From NCBI GenBank assembly GCA_947165025.1, contig CAMUYQ010000010.1, forward strand, positions 20,038 to 84,037: a DNA stretch of 64,000 nucleotides, given 5' to 3'. Both the position numbers and the translations under genes were made by a program. Below are positions 33,429 to 42,260 of this stretch, piece by piece. Under the pieces are notes generated by a model. That model did no database searches. It was not told where the DNA came from and saw only the letters and a program-made list of their open reading frames with translations. Source of the stretch: an uncultured Lachnospiraceae bacterium (GTDB taxonomy: Bacteria; Bacillota; Clostridia; Lachnospirales; Lachnospiraceae). Position 1 is the stretch's first letter. Every line of letters starts with the position of its first letter.

Positions 33429-34862
33429 TCATCCGCCGCATTTACCGCAGGAACTGCAGTCACCCTGCCTGTCCCAGCAGTATGTACAGAGTTTGGATTT
33501 GTCTATGCCGACTGACTTGACCATGTCGTCAAGGCGGTGGAAACGAAGGGATGTAAAGCCAAGCTGCTTTCTGATCTCTTCGAGCATCTCTTTGTAATTC
33601 GTGCTGTCCGGATCGGCGTAATCGGCAAGCACCTTCTCCGGAACATCCTCACCTTCTCTTTCTCTTATCACACGTCTCGTGATAAGGTCATATTCGGAGT
33701 TGGATCTTGAGAAGTTCAGGAACTTACATCCGTACAGAAGAGGCGGACACGCGGGACGGACATGAACTTCCTTGGCACCGCTCGAGTACAGGAATTCCGT
33801 AGTCTCACGAAGCTGTGTTCCGCGAACTATCGAGTCATCAATAAGGATCATTGATTTTCCCCTGATAAGAGTATCAACGGGAATGAGCTTCATATGTGCT
33901 ATAAGGTTACGCATGCTCTGATCGGTCGGCATGAACGATCTCGGCCATGTTGGTGTGTACTTGATGAACGGTCTTGCAAACGGGATGCCTGATTTGTTGG
34001 CATATCCTATCGCATGCGCGATACCGGAATCGGGAACGCCCGCAACGATATCGGGATGAACGTCGTCACGTCCCGCGAGCATGGCACCGCAGCTGTACCT
34101 CATATCCTCAACGTTCACTCCCTCGTATGTTGAGTTCGGATATCCGTAATATATCCACAGGAACGTACATATCTTCATAACATCCTTCGCGGGACTGACC
34201 GTCTCGTATCCGTCCGGAGTTATGTAAACTATTTCTGCAGGCCCGAGTTCTTTCTCATCGCTGTATCCGAGATTTATATATGCAAAGCTTTCAAACGAAA
34301 CGCAGTAGCTGTCTTCCTTCTTACCGATCATGACAGGGGTTCTTCCGTACAGATCCCTTGCGGCATATATTCCCTCGGGTGTCATTATCATGAGTGTCAG
34401 GGATCCGCGTACTCTTTCCTGAACGTACTTTATTCCCTCAACAAACGAATCCTTCTGATTGACAAGTCCCGCTGCCAGTTCCGTAGGATTGATGTTACTG
34501 CCGCTCATCGCAAGAAACTGGGAATTGCCTTCCAGCACTTCATCAACAAGCTCGTCAAGATTGTCTATGCGTCCGACCGTCGTGATGGCATAAGTTCCAA
34601 GATGAGACCTGATGAGAAGCGGCTGGGGTTCATAATCGGATATGCAGCCGATACCGAGATTACCTTTGAGTTCGGTAACATCCCTGTCAAACTTCGTCCT
34701 GAACGGTGAGTTCGTGATGTTATGGATCGCACGGTCAAATCCGTTCTCGCCGTACACGGTCATGCCGGCACGTCTTGTTCCGAGATGCGAATGATAATCG
34801 GTTCCGAAGAACAGATCCCAGACACAGTCTTTTTTTGATGCTACTCCGAAAAATCCACCCAT
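33429..34862 (-). CDS. PurF-like amidophosphoribosyltransferase lacking the catalytic cysteine
   Basis: A 477-residue homologue of glutamine PRPP amidotransferase. The N-terminal Ntn-hydrolase fold is present (FFGVASKKD, YHSHLGTRRAG), but residue 2 is glycine instead of the nucleophilic cysteine of PurF (MCGxxGI). Glutamine hydrolysis is therefore not expected. The phosphoribosyltransferase half keeps the PRPP loop MILIDDSIVRGTQL. The C-terminus has a cysteine cluster, LCTYCWDRQGDCSSCGKCGG. It may use ammonia directly, serve a different amine, or be regulatory. AAGGAG precedes the ATG. A canonical PurF may exist elsewhere in the genome. Confidence 0.85.
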   Translation of the reverse strand: MGGFFGVASKKDCVWDLFFGTDYHSHLGTRRAGMTVYGENGFDRAIHNITNSPFRTKFDRDVTELKGNLGIGCISDYEPQPLLIRSHLGTYAITTVGRIDNLDELVDEVLEGNSQFLAMSGSNINPTELAAGLVNQKDSFVEGIKYVQERVRGSLTLMIMTPEGIYAARDLYGRTPVMIGKKEDSYCVSFESFAYINLGYSDEKELGPAEIVYITPDGYETVSPAKDVMKICTFLWIYYGYPNSTYEGVNVEDMRYSCGAMLAGRDDVHPDIVAGVPDSGIAHAIGYANKSGIPFARPFIKYTPTWPRSFMPTDQSMRNLIAHMKLIPVDTLIRGKSMILIDDSIVRGTQLRETTEFLYSSGAKEVHVRPACPPLLYGCKFLNFSRSNSEYDLITRRVIREREGEDVPEKVLADYADPDSTNYKEMLEEIRKQLGFTSLRFHRLDDMVKSVGIDKSKLCTYCWDRQGDCSSCGKCGG

Positions 34863-34895
34863 GTTTTTGCTCCTTCTTATTTTTTATTTGTATCA

Positions 34896-35037
34896 GCACC
34901 GCAGAAGTATTTACCGTTTGTGAGAAAAGCTTTGGAGGACGTTGTTACTTGACGAGGTTTTTTCGAGTCTAGTAACGTGACGTCCGGAAAGGAGCGAAAG
35001 CGCCTTTTCGAGCAAATGTGTAAATGCTTCAAGGTGC
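34896..35037 (-). repeat. Dispersed structured repeat, copy D
   Basis: Full member, between the GT-C protein and the purF-like gene, in reverse orientation to the other copies. Arms GCACC (34896-34900) and GGTGC (35033-35037) extend inward by complementary AGTATTTAC and GCATTTAC-type stretches. The core is nearly identical to copy E over about 105 bases, with stems GGACGT/ACGTCC and GTTACT/AGTAAC. One arm overlaps the last codons and stop of the GT-C gene. Confidence 0.9.
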
Positions 35038-36516
35038 AAAAACTCCAACCATAATATATACAACAGCAGCTGCAGCCGCGAAGGCAACCGATGTGCCCAT
35101 CACGACGATCCGCGTTTTGTTCTTTCCGGTAAGCGACAGCCTGTCATACCAAAGCCCGAGAAATACGGCGAGCATCGATACGGATGCGGCCGCATAACGG
35201 TAGTCCATCGCGGAAAGGTTGGCGCCTTTAAGCGCAAACCATATATATCCGGCAACAAATGTCAGGACCGAAACACCGAGCAGTATCTTGATCCCGTTAT
35301 CGGGTCCAGCTTCTTTTGAAAAGCATGTTCGTATCAAAGCCGCAAATGACAGGACAATAATGATGACGCAGAGCGCCAGGAGTATCCATGCGGCTATCGT
35401 AAGGACAGGCGAGATGTTCTCAAATGCGCCCTCACCGAAAAGCGATGATTTTATCGTAGCAAGAATGAGGTTATATTCATTATACTGATACCCGTTTGAC
35501 TTCATGTACAGAAACGGTGATGCGGTCCTGACATCAAACAGTCTGTACAGCATACTGATACCGCCCACGTCTTCGCCGACTGCAGGAATATATCCGACAG
35601 GCATGTCAAACATGAGCTTGTTCCTTACCGGCCACCATAGTCCGAGCGGGAATACGATCAGTGCAAACGGAATAAGTTCGAGAATATATGATATCACCTT
35701 AGGCTTTTCCTTCAGGCCGTTCGTATCCTTTACCATCTTATAGATCATCATCGCGCCTATACCCGGTGCGACAAGTGCGGACGAAAGCTTTGCCATCATC
35801 GCAGATCCGATCGCAGCGGCAAGCATGATGATCTTTCCGGTTGTCGGATACATGTACCAAAGTATCGCAAAATAAACAGCCATCACCGTAAGCAGCACCG
35901 ACAGCGCGTCATTGTTAAGGCTTCCCGACATAAGAATACAGACAGGATGAAACGAAGTAAGAAGCATCGTCACAAGCACCGCTTCCTTTCGCATGTTCAG
36001 CTCTCTTGTGATCAGGTAAACGAAGATCATGAGCGCACACATATAAAACAGCGGAAGGATCTGGACGTTCTTGCGCATATGATTTTCGGCAACGCCGAGG
36101 CGTATGTTGATCCACATCCAGCACGCACTGATGATATGATGAAGCGGCGGCTGGAAGAAAGCCCACACTTCTCTCGGGTCAAAATCCGGCAGCGCCTTGT
36201 GAGACAGGATATACTCCATATATGCGGCGTGTCCTTCGGTCGCACCGAAGTCGATAAAATCATGTTGCCTGCACCACACGGGAGTGTAAAGCACGTATGC
36301 AAGTTTTAAGAACATGCCGGATATGACCGTATAAAATACCGGTGTTGACGGAAGGTTTTTTCTGAATGCGATAAGTATGATCACAGTCGTGATCACAAGA
36401 AATGCAAATGAATATGATCTTATGCTTTCGACGGTAAGATCAAAACAGAATGCGAGAAACAGTGCCATACATATGAGCGCTATGAAAGGTTTAATAACAC
36501 TGTTATTTTTCATCAA
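35029..36516 (-). CDS. Polytopic GT-C type glycosyltransferase (GT39/ArnT-like)
   Basis: Membrane protein of 495 residues with about 11-12 hydrophobic helices. The first extracytoplasmic loop holds the acidic motif of GT-C enzymes (CRQHDFIDFGATEGHAAY) and a later PPLHHIISACWMW resembles the PMT/ArnT PP-H motif. SGSLNNDALSVLL is typical of GT39/GT83. It probably transfers a sugar from a polyprenyl carrier to an envelope acceptor; donor and acceptor are unknown. It ends the FapA-49aa-TPR operon. Its stop codon lies inside an arm of repeat copy D. Confidence 0.78.
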   Translation of the reverse strand: MMKNNSVIKPFIALICMALFLAFCFDLTVESIRSYSFAFLVITTVIILIAFRKNLPSTPVFYTVISGMFLKLAYVLYTPVWCRQHDFIDFGATEGHAAYMEYILSHKALPDFDPREVWAFFQPPLHHIISACWMWINIRLGVAENHMRKNVQILPLFYMCALMIFVYLITRELNMRKEAVLVTMLLTSFHPVCILMSGSLNNDALSVLLTVMAVYFAILWYMYPTTGKIIMLAAAIGSAMMAKLSSALVAPGIGAMMIYKMVKDTNGLKEKPKVISYILELIPFALIVFPLGLWWPVRNKLMFDMPVGYIPAVGEDVGGISMLYRLFDVRTASPFLYMKSNGYQYNEYNLILATIKSSLFGEGAFENISPVLTIAAWILLALCVIIIVLSFAALIRTCFSKEAGPDNGIKILLGVSVLTFVAGYIWFALKGANLSAMDYRYAAASVSMLAVFLGLWYDRLSLTGKNKTRIVVMGTSVAFAAAAAVVYIMVGVFAP

Positions 36517-36533
36517 AGTCTCCTGTTTCTGAT

Positions 36534-37937
36534 CTACCTGTTTGACAGATACTCGGACGCATCCATCGCGTTCTGGGTTCCCGCAAACTCATCGATGACC
36601 TTTCTGTATGTCTCGACTGCCTTGTCTGTATCGCCGGATTCGCGATACGCATACGCAAGGTCCATCAGATAATCCGAATTGTCGGGAGCAAGTGCGCATG
36701 CTTTTGTATAATACTCGATCGCGTTTTTGTAATCTTTTGTCTTGAGTGCTTCCTTCGCGGAATCAAGATAATCCTTCAGCGCATCTCCGGCCGCAGTCTC
36801 TTTCATCTTCGCATAAAGTGTCCTGAACGATTCGGACGCATCTGACAGATAATCGGGTGCGATGCTGTCGAGCTCTTCCATAACCGAATCGGACTGCGCA
36901 GGATCCTCAAGGTATGTCGTTACCGCGCGGAGAAGTCTGTCGTTATCCGTTGCGGCACCGTTCGTACCGGTAAGCTCTTCTATCTGCCGCGTCAGCTCGG
37001 CATTTTGTGATTCAAGCGTTTCCGCCTGTTTGATCGATTCCTGATGCGACGCCTTCTCACCTGCAAGCTCTTCACTTACCGCGACGAACTTCTCGTCGTT
37101 TTCCTTTGTCGCCATTGTGATCTTCTGCGGAAGTATGAGGTACCAGCTTATCGCGATACCAATGACAAGACCGATCGCGATGTTGATGATCGACGAAAAA
37201 CCTCTCTTCTCTTTCGTGCCTACAGGCTGGATTATCGTATCGTTTCCGTTCTGGTATGTAATGATGTCCTGTGCAAGCAGCTGCGGGGCGCCGTCCTTTG
37301 TCTCGCCGTTTTCCGCCTGCTGCGTGATAAGGTTGTTGATCTCTTTGAGATACCGCTGTGTCGTAATATCGTTACGGTCGATCCTTATCGCGCGAAGAAG
37401 TGTTCGTCTTGCTTTCTCGTAGTCCTTGATCTCGATGTATAAAAGTGCGAGAAGCTGGTATCCGATGATCAGGTTCTCGTTGATCGAGAGTACTTTTTTG
37501 AGCTGAACGATCGCAAGGTCCTGGCTGTTCTGATAACAGAAGTTCAGTGCCTGGTTATACTTCTTGATAGTCTGGTTGAGAGTATCAAGTCTTGCCGGAT
37601 TGCTCTGAAGAAAATTGATATACTCGTCGGCGATGTTCTTCTTGCTCTCGTAATTCTTGCTTATTATCCACTCAGAAAGAGCCGGAACCACCTCACCTCT
37701 TTCGAAGTAACACAGTCCCAGCAGGTTTCTCGCATCAATATTTCTCTTGTTGTATTTAAGGCTTCTGTTAAGGGAGATGATCGCTCCCGAAATATCACGC
37801 ACGTTTGCCTTTTGAAGACCGTCATTGTAATACCGGTTCGACGTACTGATAATACGCCGGTATACCCTGACATCGGCTCCGCACGCTGCGCAGAAATCCT
37901 CACGGCCTAAACGGTTCCCGCATGCATAGCATTTCAT
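36534..37937 (-). CDS. TPR protein with N-terminal zinc ribbon and one membrane helix
   Basis: A 467-residue protein. The N-terminal zinc ribbon is CYACGNRLGREDFCAACG. TPR repeats occupy about 30-205, including NLLGLCYFERGEVVPALSEW. A single transmembrane helix is at about 245-265 (IGLVIGIAISWYLILP), then a coiled coil (about 275-325) and a second TPR block (about 385-465: KDYKNAIEYYTKACALAPDN). TPRs therefore lie on both sides of the membrane, which suggests a trans-membrane scaffold. The ATG overlaps the stop of the 49-residue gene (ATGA). Confidence 0.85.
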   Translation of the reverse strand: MKCYACGNRLGREDFCAACGADVRVYRRIISTSNRYYNDGLQKANVRDISGAIISLNRSLKYNKRNIDARNLLGLCYFERGEVVPALSEWIISKNYESKKNIADEYINFLQSNPARLDTLNQTIKKYNQALNFCYQNSQDLAIVQLKKVLSINENLIIGYQLLALLYIEIKDYEKARRTLLRAIRIDRNDITTQRYLKEINNLITQQAENGETKDGAPQLLAQDIITYQNGNDTIIQPVGTKEKRGFSSIINIAIGLVIGIAISWYLILPQKITMATKENDEKFVAVSEELAGEKASHQESIKQAETLESQNAELTRQIEELTGTNGAATDNDRLLRAVTTYLEDPAQSDSVMEELDSIAPDYLSDASESFRTLYAKMKETAAGDALKDYLDSAKEALKTKDYKNAIEYYTKACALAPDNSDYLMDLAYAYRESGDTDKAVETYRKVIDEFAGTQNAMDASEYLSNR

Positions 37938-38083
37938 AATTCTTTGTTCTCTTTTTCCCTTCGGAGCATCTCGATCATGATATCCGTCATGTCGGTAAGC
38001 TCATGTTCCCTGACCGCACTTTCGACCTCTTCGATCTCCATGCTCTCATGAAACTTTTTTAACTCTTCTTCAAAATTGATCAT
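37934..38083 (-). CDS. Small acidic helical protein, 49 residues
   Basis: A short gene coupled at both ends: its ATG overlaps the FapA stop (ATGA) and its stop overlaps the TPR start (ATGA). The product starts MINFEEELKKFHESMEI and is rich in E, K and M; it is probably one or two amphipathic helices. Exact four-base overlaps on both sides argue that it is translated. No family recognised; it may be an adaptor for FapA or the TPR protein. Confidence 0.8.
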   Translation of the reverse strand: MINFEEELKKFHESMEIEEVESAVREHELTDMTDIMIEMLRREKENKEL

Positions 38084-39465
38084 AGCGTTTTAACCTCTAT
38101 CTCGCTCGATCCTTCCGGCCTGTAGAACCGGACATGGTTCATCGCATTTTTGATGACAAGTTCCTTGTTGTCTATCATTACCGTGACGCCGGGATTGACT
38201 GTATCTTCAACGGATATCGCTGCTTCCGTTCCGACGTTCATCGTGTCTTCTATCTCCTTGAGCTCGTGCTCAACATGCTCCAGCAGTCGCTGGTCTCTTT
38301 TCAGTCTTCTCGTGAGCTGGCTGATCTTCGCATCCTTGACTTCTTTAGGATCGTTTGACAGACGTACATCCCTTATCTGTTCGATCTCAAACTTCGTCTT
38401 GCGGATACTCTCTTTTGCACTTTCCGCTTTGCTCGCAAGAAGGTGATGACGCTTGTCGTACTCATCGCTTATTCCCGATGCGACAACAGTCTTGATCTCC
38501 GCACGGTTTCCCGCATGCGCGGTATACATCTCACCCACACAGTAATTGATGCCTCCGATTATGGCGCCGCGTTTACCTTTGACACTGACTGATTTGCCTG
38601 CCGAAATAGTTGAGTTCAGGATTATGTTTGCCTCAACATTTCCTTTCGCCTTGACATCGGTGAACTCTATGAACTGGGCATATATGTTACCGCCCGAAAC
38701 AAGCTTAGCCTTACCGCCGCCCTGCATGCCCTTCTTGAGCACGATATCGCCCTCTGCGATTATCGTTGCGGCCTCGACCGACCCGTCAACCGTAACCGAC
38801 TTGGTCGCCCTGATAAACGTTCCGGTGCGCACGTTTCCGTGAACGACCACGTCACCGCGAAAATCAATCCTGCCGATAACAAGATCAAGATCCTTACGCA
38901 GTTCGTAAAGATCACGTACATGGAGCTTGAAGTTGTCGTACTCGACTCTGCCTTCCATGTTGGCGGTATATGTGTTTCCGTCAAACGAAACATCAAATCC
39001 GGACCCTTTGATGGCAGGAAGTTCCTTGGCTGGTTTGCACCTTATCTCACGATTTTTGACGTCAAGTCCCGAACTGCCTGGAACAGCCGGATGATATATC
39101 GCAAGAACATCACCGGGACTAACGCTCTGGATGACGCTCATGCTCTGATAGTCGACCGATCCGTCGGATCTGATAGTCGGATGCTTTATCTCTCCCGTTG
39201 AGAACAGGAACTCATAGTGCCCGGGCTGCGTCTCTATGAGCGGCTTACCCTTTGCAACAACGATATCCTTAAGATATATACGTTCCTTGATGAGCCTCTC
39301 GATCTCGGAATAGATGTACCCGCTCGTTACCCCGTTGCCGCGCAGAAACATCGCCACATCCTCGGAGGTTATGAATTCTCCCTCCTGCGGCTGTGTGACG
39401 AAAACGGTTGCGCTCATCGAGTCGTCCGATATATGGCATCTCCATCCTTCGGTCTTAACGGGCAT
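38080..39465 (-). CDS. FapA-family polymer-forming protein (DUF342)
   Basis: A 461-residue cytoplasmic protein. The N-terminal domain (about 1-180) leads into a right-handed beta-helix (about 185-345, with GDVVVHGNVRTGTFIRATKSV and VEAATIIAEGDIVLKKGMQG), then a long coiled coil (about 350-415). This is the DUF342/FapA architecture. FapA is named from flagellar assembly and polar landmark roles, but no flagellar genes are here, so a role in envelope or pilus organisation is possible. It starts 19 bases after valS and is the first gene of the FapA-49aa-TPR-GT-C operon. Confidence 0.88.
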   Translation of the reverse strand: MPVKTEGWRCHISDDSMSATVFVTQPQEGEFITSEDVAMFLRGNGVTSGYIYSEIERLIKERIYLKDIVVAKGKPLIETQPGHYEFLFSTGEIKHPTIRSDGSVDYQSMSVIQSVSPGDVLAIYHPAVPGSSGLDVKNREIRCKPAKELPAIKGSGFDVSFDGNTYTANMEGRVEYDNFKLHVRDLYELRKDLDLVIGRIDFRGDVVVHGNVRTGTFIRATKSVTVDGSVEAATIIAEGDIVLKKGMQGGGKAKLVSGGNIYAQFIEFTDVKAKGNVEANIILNSTISAGKSVSVKGKRGAIIGGINYCVGEMYTAHAGNRAEIKTVVASGISDEYDKRHHLLASKAESAKESIRKTKFEIEQIRDVRLSNDPKEVKDAKISQLTRRLKRDQRLLEHVEHELKEIEDTMNVGTEAAISVEDTVNPGVTVMIDNKELVIKNAMNHVRFYRPEGSSEIEVKTL

Positions 39466-39484
39466 CTTCTACCTGCTTTCGTTA

Positions 39485-42157
39485 TCAGGAAAGTGTGGCG
39501 AGGCGTTCCTCTACCTGCTTATAAAGTAACGTGTACTTCCCGAGCTTTTCTTTTTCCTCGTTGATCTTTGCCTCGGGAGCCTTGCTGATGAACTTCTCGT
39601 TCGAGAGCATTCCCTCGCATCGCTTTATCTCTCCCTCAAGTCTCTTCTTTTCCTTCGTAAGTCTCTCTATCTCGTCCTTGATATCAACGAGTTCTTCAAA
39701 CGGGATATAGATGACTGCATTGGCGATCATTATCGATACCGCATCGTCGGCAATGCCGGTCTTGTCCTTCTGTATGTCAAGGCTTGAAGCGTTTGCAAGA
39801 CTCTCAAAGAATACGCGGCCCTTTTCAAACGCGGAAGAAACCTTTTCATCTTCGGTTACGACAAACACCTTTGCCTTTTTGCTCGGTGCAACGTTCATCT
39901 CGCTTCTGATATTTCTGATACCGCGTACCGCATCCTTGATCAGTTCGATCTCGGCCTCATCATCTTCAAATTCCCTGTCCTTTGTGTAAACGGGCCACGA
40001 TGATATCATGATCGACTCATCGGCATCCGCATCACCCTCGGTAAGGGTCAGATAGATCTCCTCAGTGATGAACGGCATGTAAGGATGAAGCAGCTTGAGG
40101 GAATCGATGAGAACGGTCTTTACCGTGTAAAGCGCAGCGTTGGCGCTCTTTACATCATCGGTATTGTAAAGCCTCGGCTTGACCATCTCGATGTACCAGT
40201 CACACAGAACATCGTAGATAAAATCATACACTTTCTGAACTGCGATACCGAGTTCAAACTTCTCCATATTGTCGGTAACTTCGCGAATGACCTTGTTGAG
40301 CTTTGAGAGCACCCAGCGGTCAACCGGCCACAGATCATCATCGGAAGGCTTTGTGATCGATTTTCCTTCCACGTTCATCATGATGAAACGCGATGCGTTC
40401 CATACTTTATTTGCAAAGTTTCTCGATGCTTCAACTCTCTCATCGGTAAAGCGCATATCGTTTCCGGGTGCGTTTCCTGTAACGAGCGTAAAGCGAAGTG
40501 CATCGGCACCGTACTTCTCGATGACCTCAAGAGGGTCGATTCCGTTTCCGAGGGATTTGCTCATCTTCCTGCCGAGTCCGTCCCTGACAAGTCCGTGGAA
40601 CAGTACTGTCGAGAACGGTTTCTTGCCCATATGCTCAAATCCCGAAAAGATCATCCTGATGACCCAGAAGAAGATGATGTCATATCCGGTAACAAGAACA
40701 TCGGTCGGATAGAAGTAATCAAGTTCTTCGGTCTTATCAGGCCAGCCGAGTGTCGAGAATGGCCAGAGTGCCGATGAAAACCATGTATCAAGTGTATCCT
40801 CATCCCGGGTTATGTTTGTGCTCTTACATTTCGGGCACTCATGTACCGTATCCTTTGACACGATCATCTCGCCGCAGTCGCTGCAGTAATATGCAGGGAT
40901 CCGGTGTCCCCACCAGAGCTGGCGGCTGATGCACCAGTCGCGGATGTTGTCGGTCCAGTTGTAATATGTTCTGTCCATCCTCTCGGGAACAAGCCTGATA
41001 TCACCCGTTTTAACAGCTTCTACTGCAGGCTTGATAAGCTCGTCCATCTTAACAAACCACTGCTGTTTAACAAGAGGCTGAATTGTCGCTCCGCACCTGT
41101 CGTGTGTTCCGACGTTGTGTGAATAGTCTTCGATCTTGACAAGAAGTCCTTCATCCTGAAGCTGTTTTACGATCGCATCCCTTGCTTCAAGATCGGTCAT
41201 GCCCTCATACTTACCGCCGTTTTCATTGATCGTTCCGTCATCGTTCATGACGTTTACGATCGGAAGATCATGACGCTTACCTACTTCAAAGTCGTTAGGG
41301 TCATGTCCCGGCGTGATCTTAACAACACCCGTTCCGAACTCCATGTCAACGTACGTATCCTCAACAACCGGGATCGCTTTGTTAACGATCGGGAGCCAGA
41401 CGTTTTTGCCATGAAGATGTTTGTATCTGTCATCGTCGGGATGAACAGCAACTGCCGTATCACCGAGCATCGTCTCGGGACGTGTTGTCGCAAATGTCAG
41501 AAAATCATTTGCGGAAGGTTTTCCGTCATCACCGACTATCGGATACTTGATATGCCACAGATGCGACGGCTGCTCAACATACTCAACCTCCGCATCGGAT
41601 ATCGACGTATTACAGATCGGGCACCAGTTGATTATCCTGGAGCCTTTATAGATAAGTCCTTTGTTATACAGATTTACAAAGACTTCTGTTACAGCCTTGT
41701 TACAGCCTTCATCCATTGTGAAGCGCTCGCGTTGCCAGTCACATGAGCTTCCCATCTTGCGAAGCTGTTTCGTGATCCTGCCGCCGTATTCTTCTCTCCA
41801 CTCCCAGACTTTGTCGACGAACTTCTCCCGTCCGAGATCATGCTTGTCGATGCCCTGTTTCTTAAGTTCGGACATAACGCGGACTTCGGTCGCGATACTC
41901 GCGTGATCGGTACCGGGTTGCCAAAGTGCATTGTATCCCTGCATCCTCTTAAAGCGGATAAGAATATCCTGCATCGTATTGTCAAGGGCATGGCCCATGT
42001 GAAGCTGACCGGTTATATTGGGAGGCGGCATCACGATTGTGAACGGCTTCTTCGAACGGTCAACCTCGGCATGAAAATACCCGCTCTTCTCCCATTTTTC
42101 ATACAGTCTTCCTTCCATTCCGGAAGGATCGTAAGTCTTTGCAAGTTCCCTGCTCAT
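39485..42157 (-). CDS. valS: Valyl-tRNA synthetase
   Basis: Class I synthetase of 890 residues. HIGH motif HMGH in PPPNITGQLHMGHALDN, CP1 editing domain with TTRPETMLGDTAVAVHPDD, and KMSKS in GRKMSKSLGNGIDP. The C-terminal coiled-coil arm typical of ValRS ends the protein (KKRLEGEIKRCEGMLSNE). The ATG at 42157 follows GAGGAG; an ATG six codons upstream lies on that site. It has its own promoter. Confidence 0.98.
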   Translation of the reverse strand: MSRELAKTYDPSGMEGRLYEKWEKSGYFHAEVDRSKKPFTIVMPPPNITGQLHMGHALDNTMQDILIRFKRMQGYNALWQPGTDHASIATEVRVMSELKKQGIDKHDLGREKFVDKVWEWREEYGGRITKQLRKMGSSCDWQRERFTMDEGCNKAVTEVFVNLYNKGLIYKGSRIINWCPICNTSISDAEVEYVEQPSHLWHIKYPIVGDDGKPSANDFLTFATTRPETMLGDTAVAVHPDDDRYKHLHGKNVWLPIVNKAIPVVEDTYVDMEFGTGVVKITPGHDPNDFEVGKRHDLPIVNVMNDDGTINENGGKYEGMTDLEARDAIVKQLQDEGLLVKIEDYSHNVGTHDRCGATIQPLVKQQWFVKMDELIKPAVEAVKTGDIRLVPERMDRTYYNWTDNIRDWCISRQLWWGHRIPAYYCSDCGEMIVSKDTVHECPKCKSTNITRDEDTLDTWFSSALWPFSTLGWPDKTEELDYFYPTDVLVTGYDIIFFWVIRMIFSGFEHMGKKPFSTVLFHGLVRDGLGRKMSKSLGNGIDPLEVIEKYGADALRFTLVTGNAPGNDMRFTDERVEASRNFANKVWNASRFIMMNVEGKSITKPSDDDLWPVDRWVLSKLNKVIREVTDNMEKFELGIAVQKVYDFIYDVLCDWYIEMVKPRLYNTDDVKSANAALYTVKTVLIDSLKLLHPYMPFITEEIYLTLTEGDADADESIMISSWPVYTKDREFEDDEAEIELIKDAVRGIRNIRSEMNVAPSKKAKVFVVTEDEKVSSAFEKGRVFFESLANASSLDIQKDKTGIADDAVSIMIANAVIYIPFEELVDIKDEIERLTKEKKRLEGEIKRCEGMLSNEKFISKAPEAKINEEKEKLGKYTLLYKQVEERLATLS

Positions 42158-42216
42158 AATATATCTGCTCCTCATTAATGATACGGATCAAAGACTGCGC
42201 TCAGACCCATCATATT

Positions 42217-42245
42217 ATTATATCATACAATCTTCGAATTGGCGA
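42217..42245 (-). promoter_or_regulatory. Sigma-A promoter of valS
   Basis: On the minus strand, TCGCCA, a 17-base spacer and TATAAT with an extended -10 (TGA before it). The leader is only about 55 bases, too short for a T-box riboswitch. Confidence 0.6.
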
Positions 42246-42260
42246 TTTTACAAGGAAAAA

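Noticed and set aside
42158..42260. T-box riboswitch before valS
   Set aside because: The predicted leader is about 55 bases with no specifier stem, T-box sequence or terminator.
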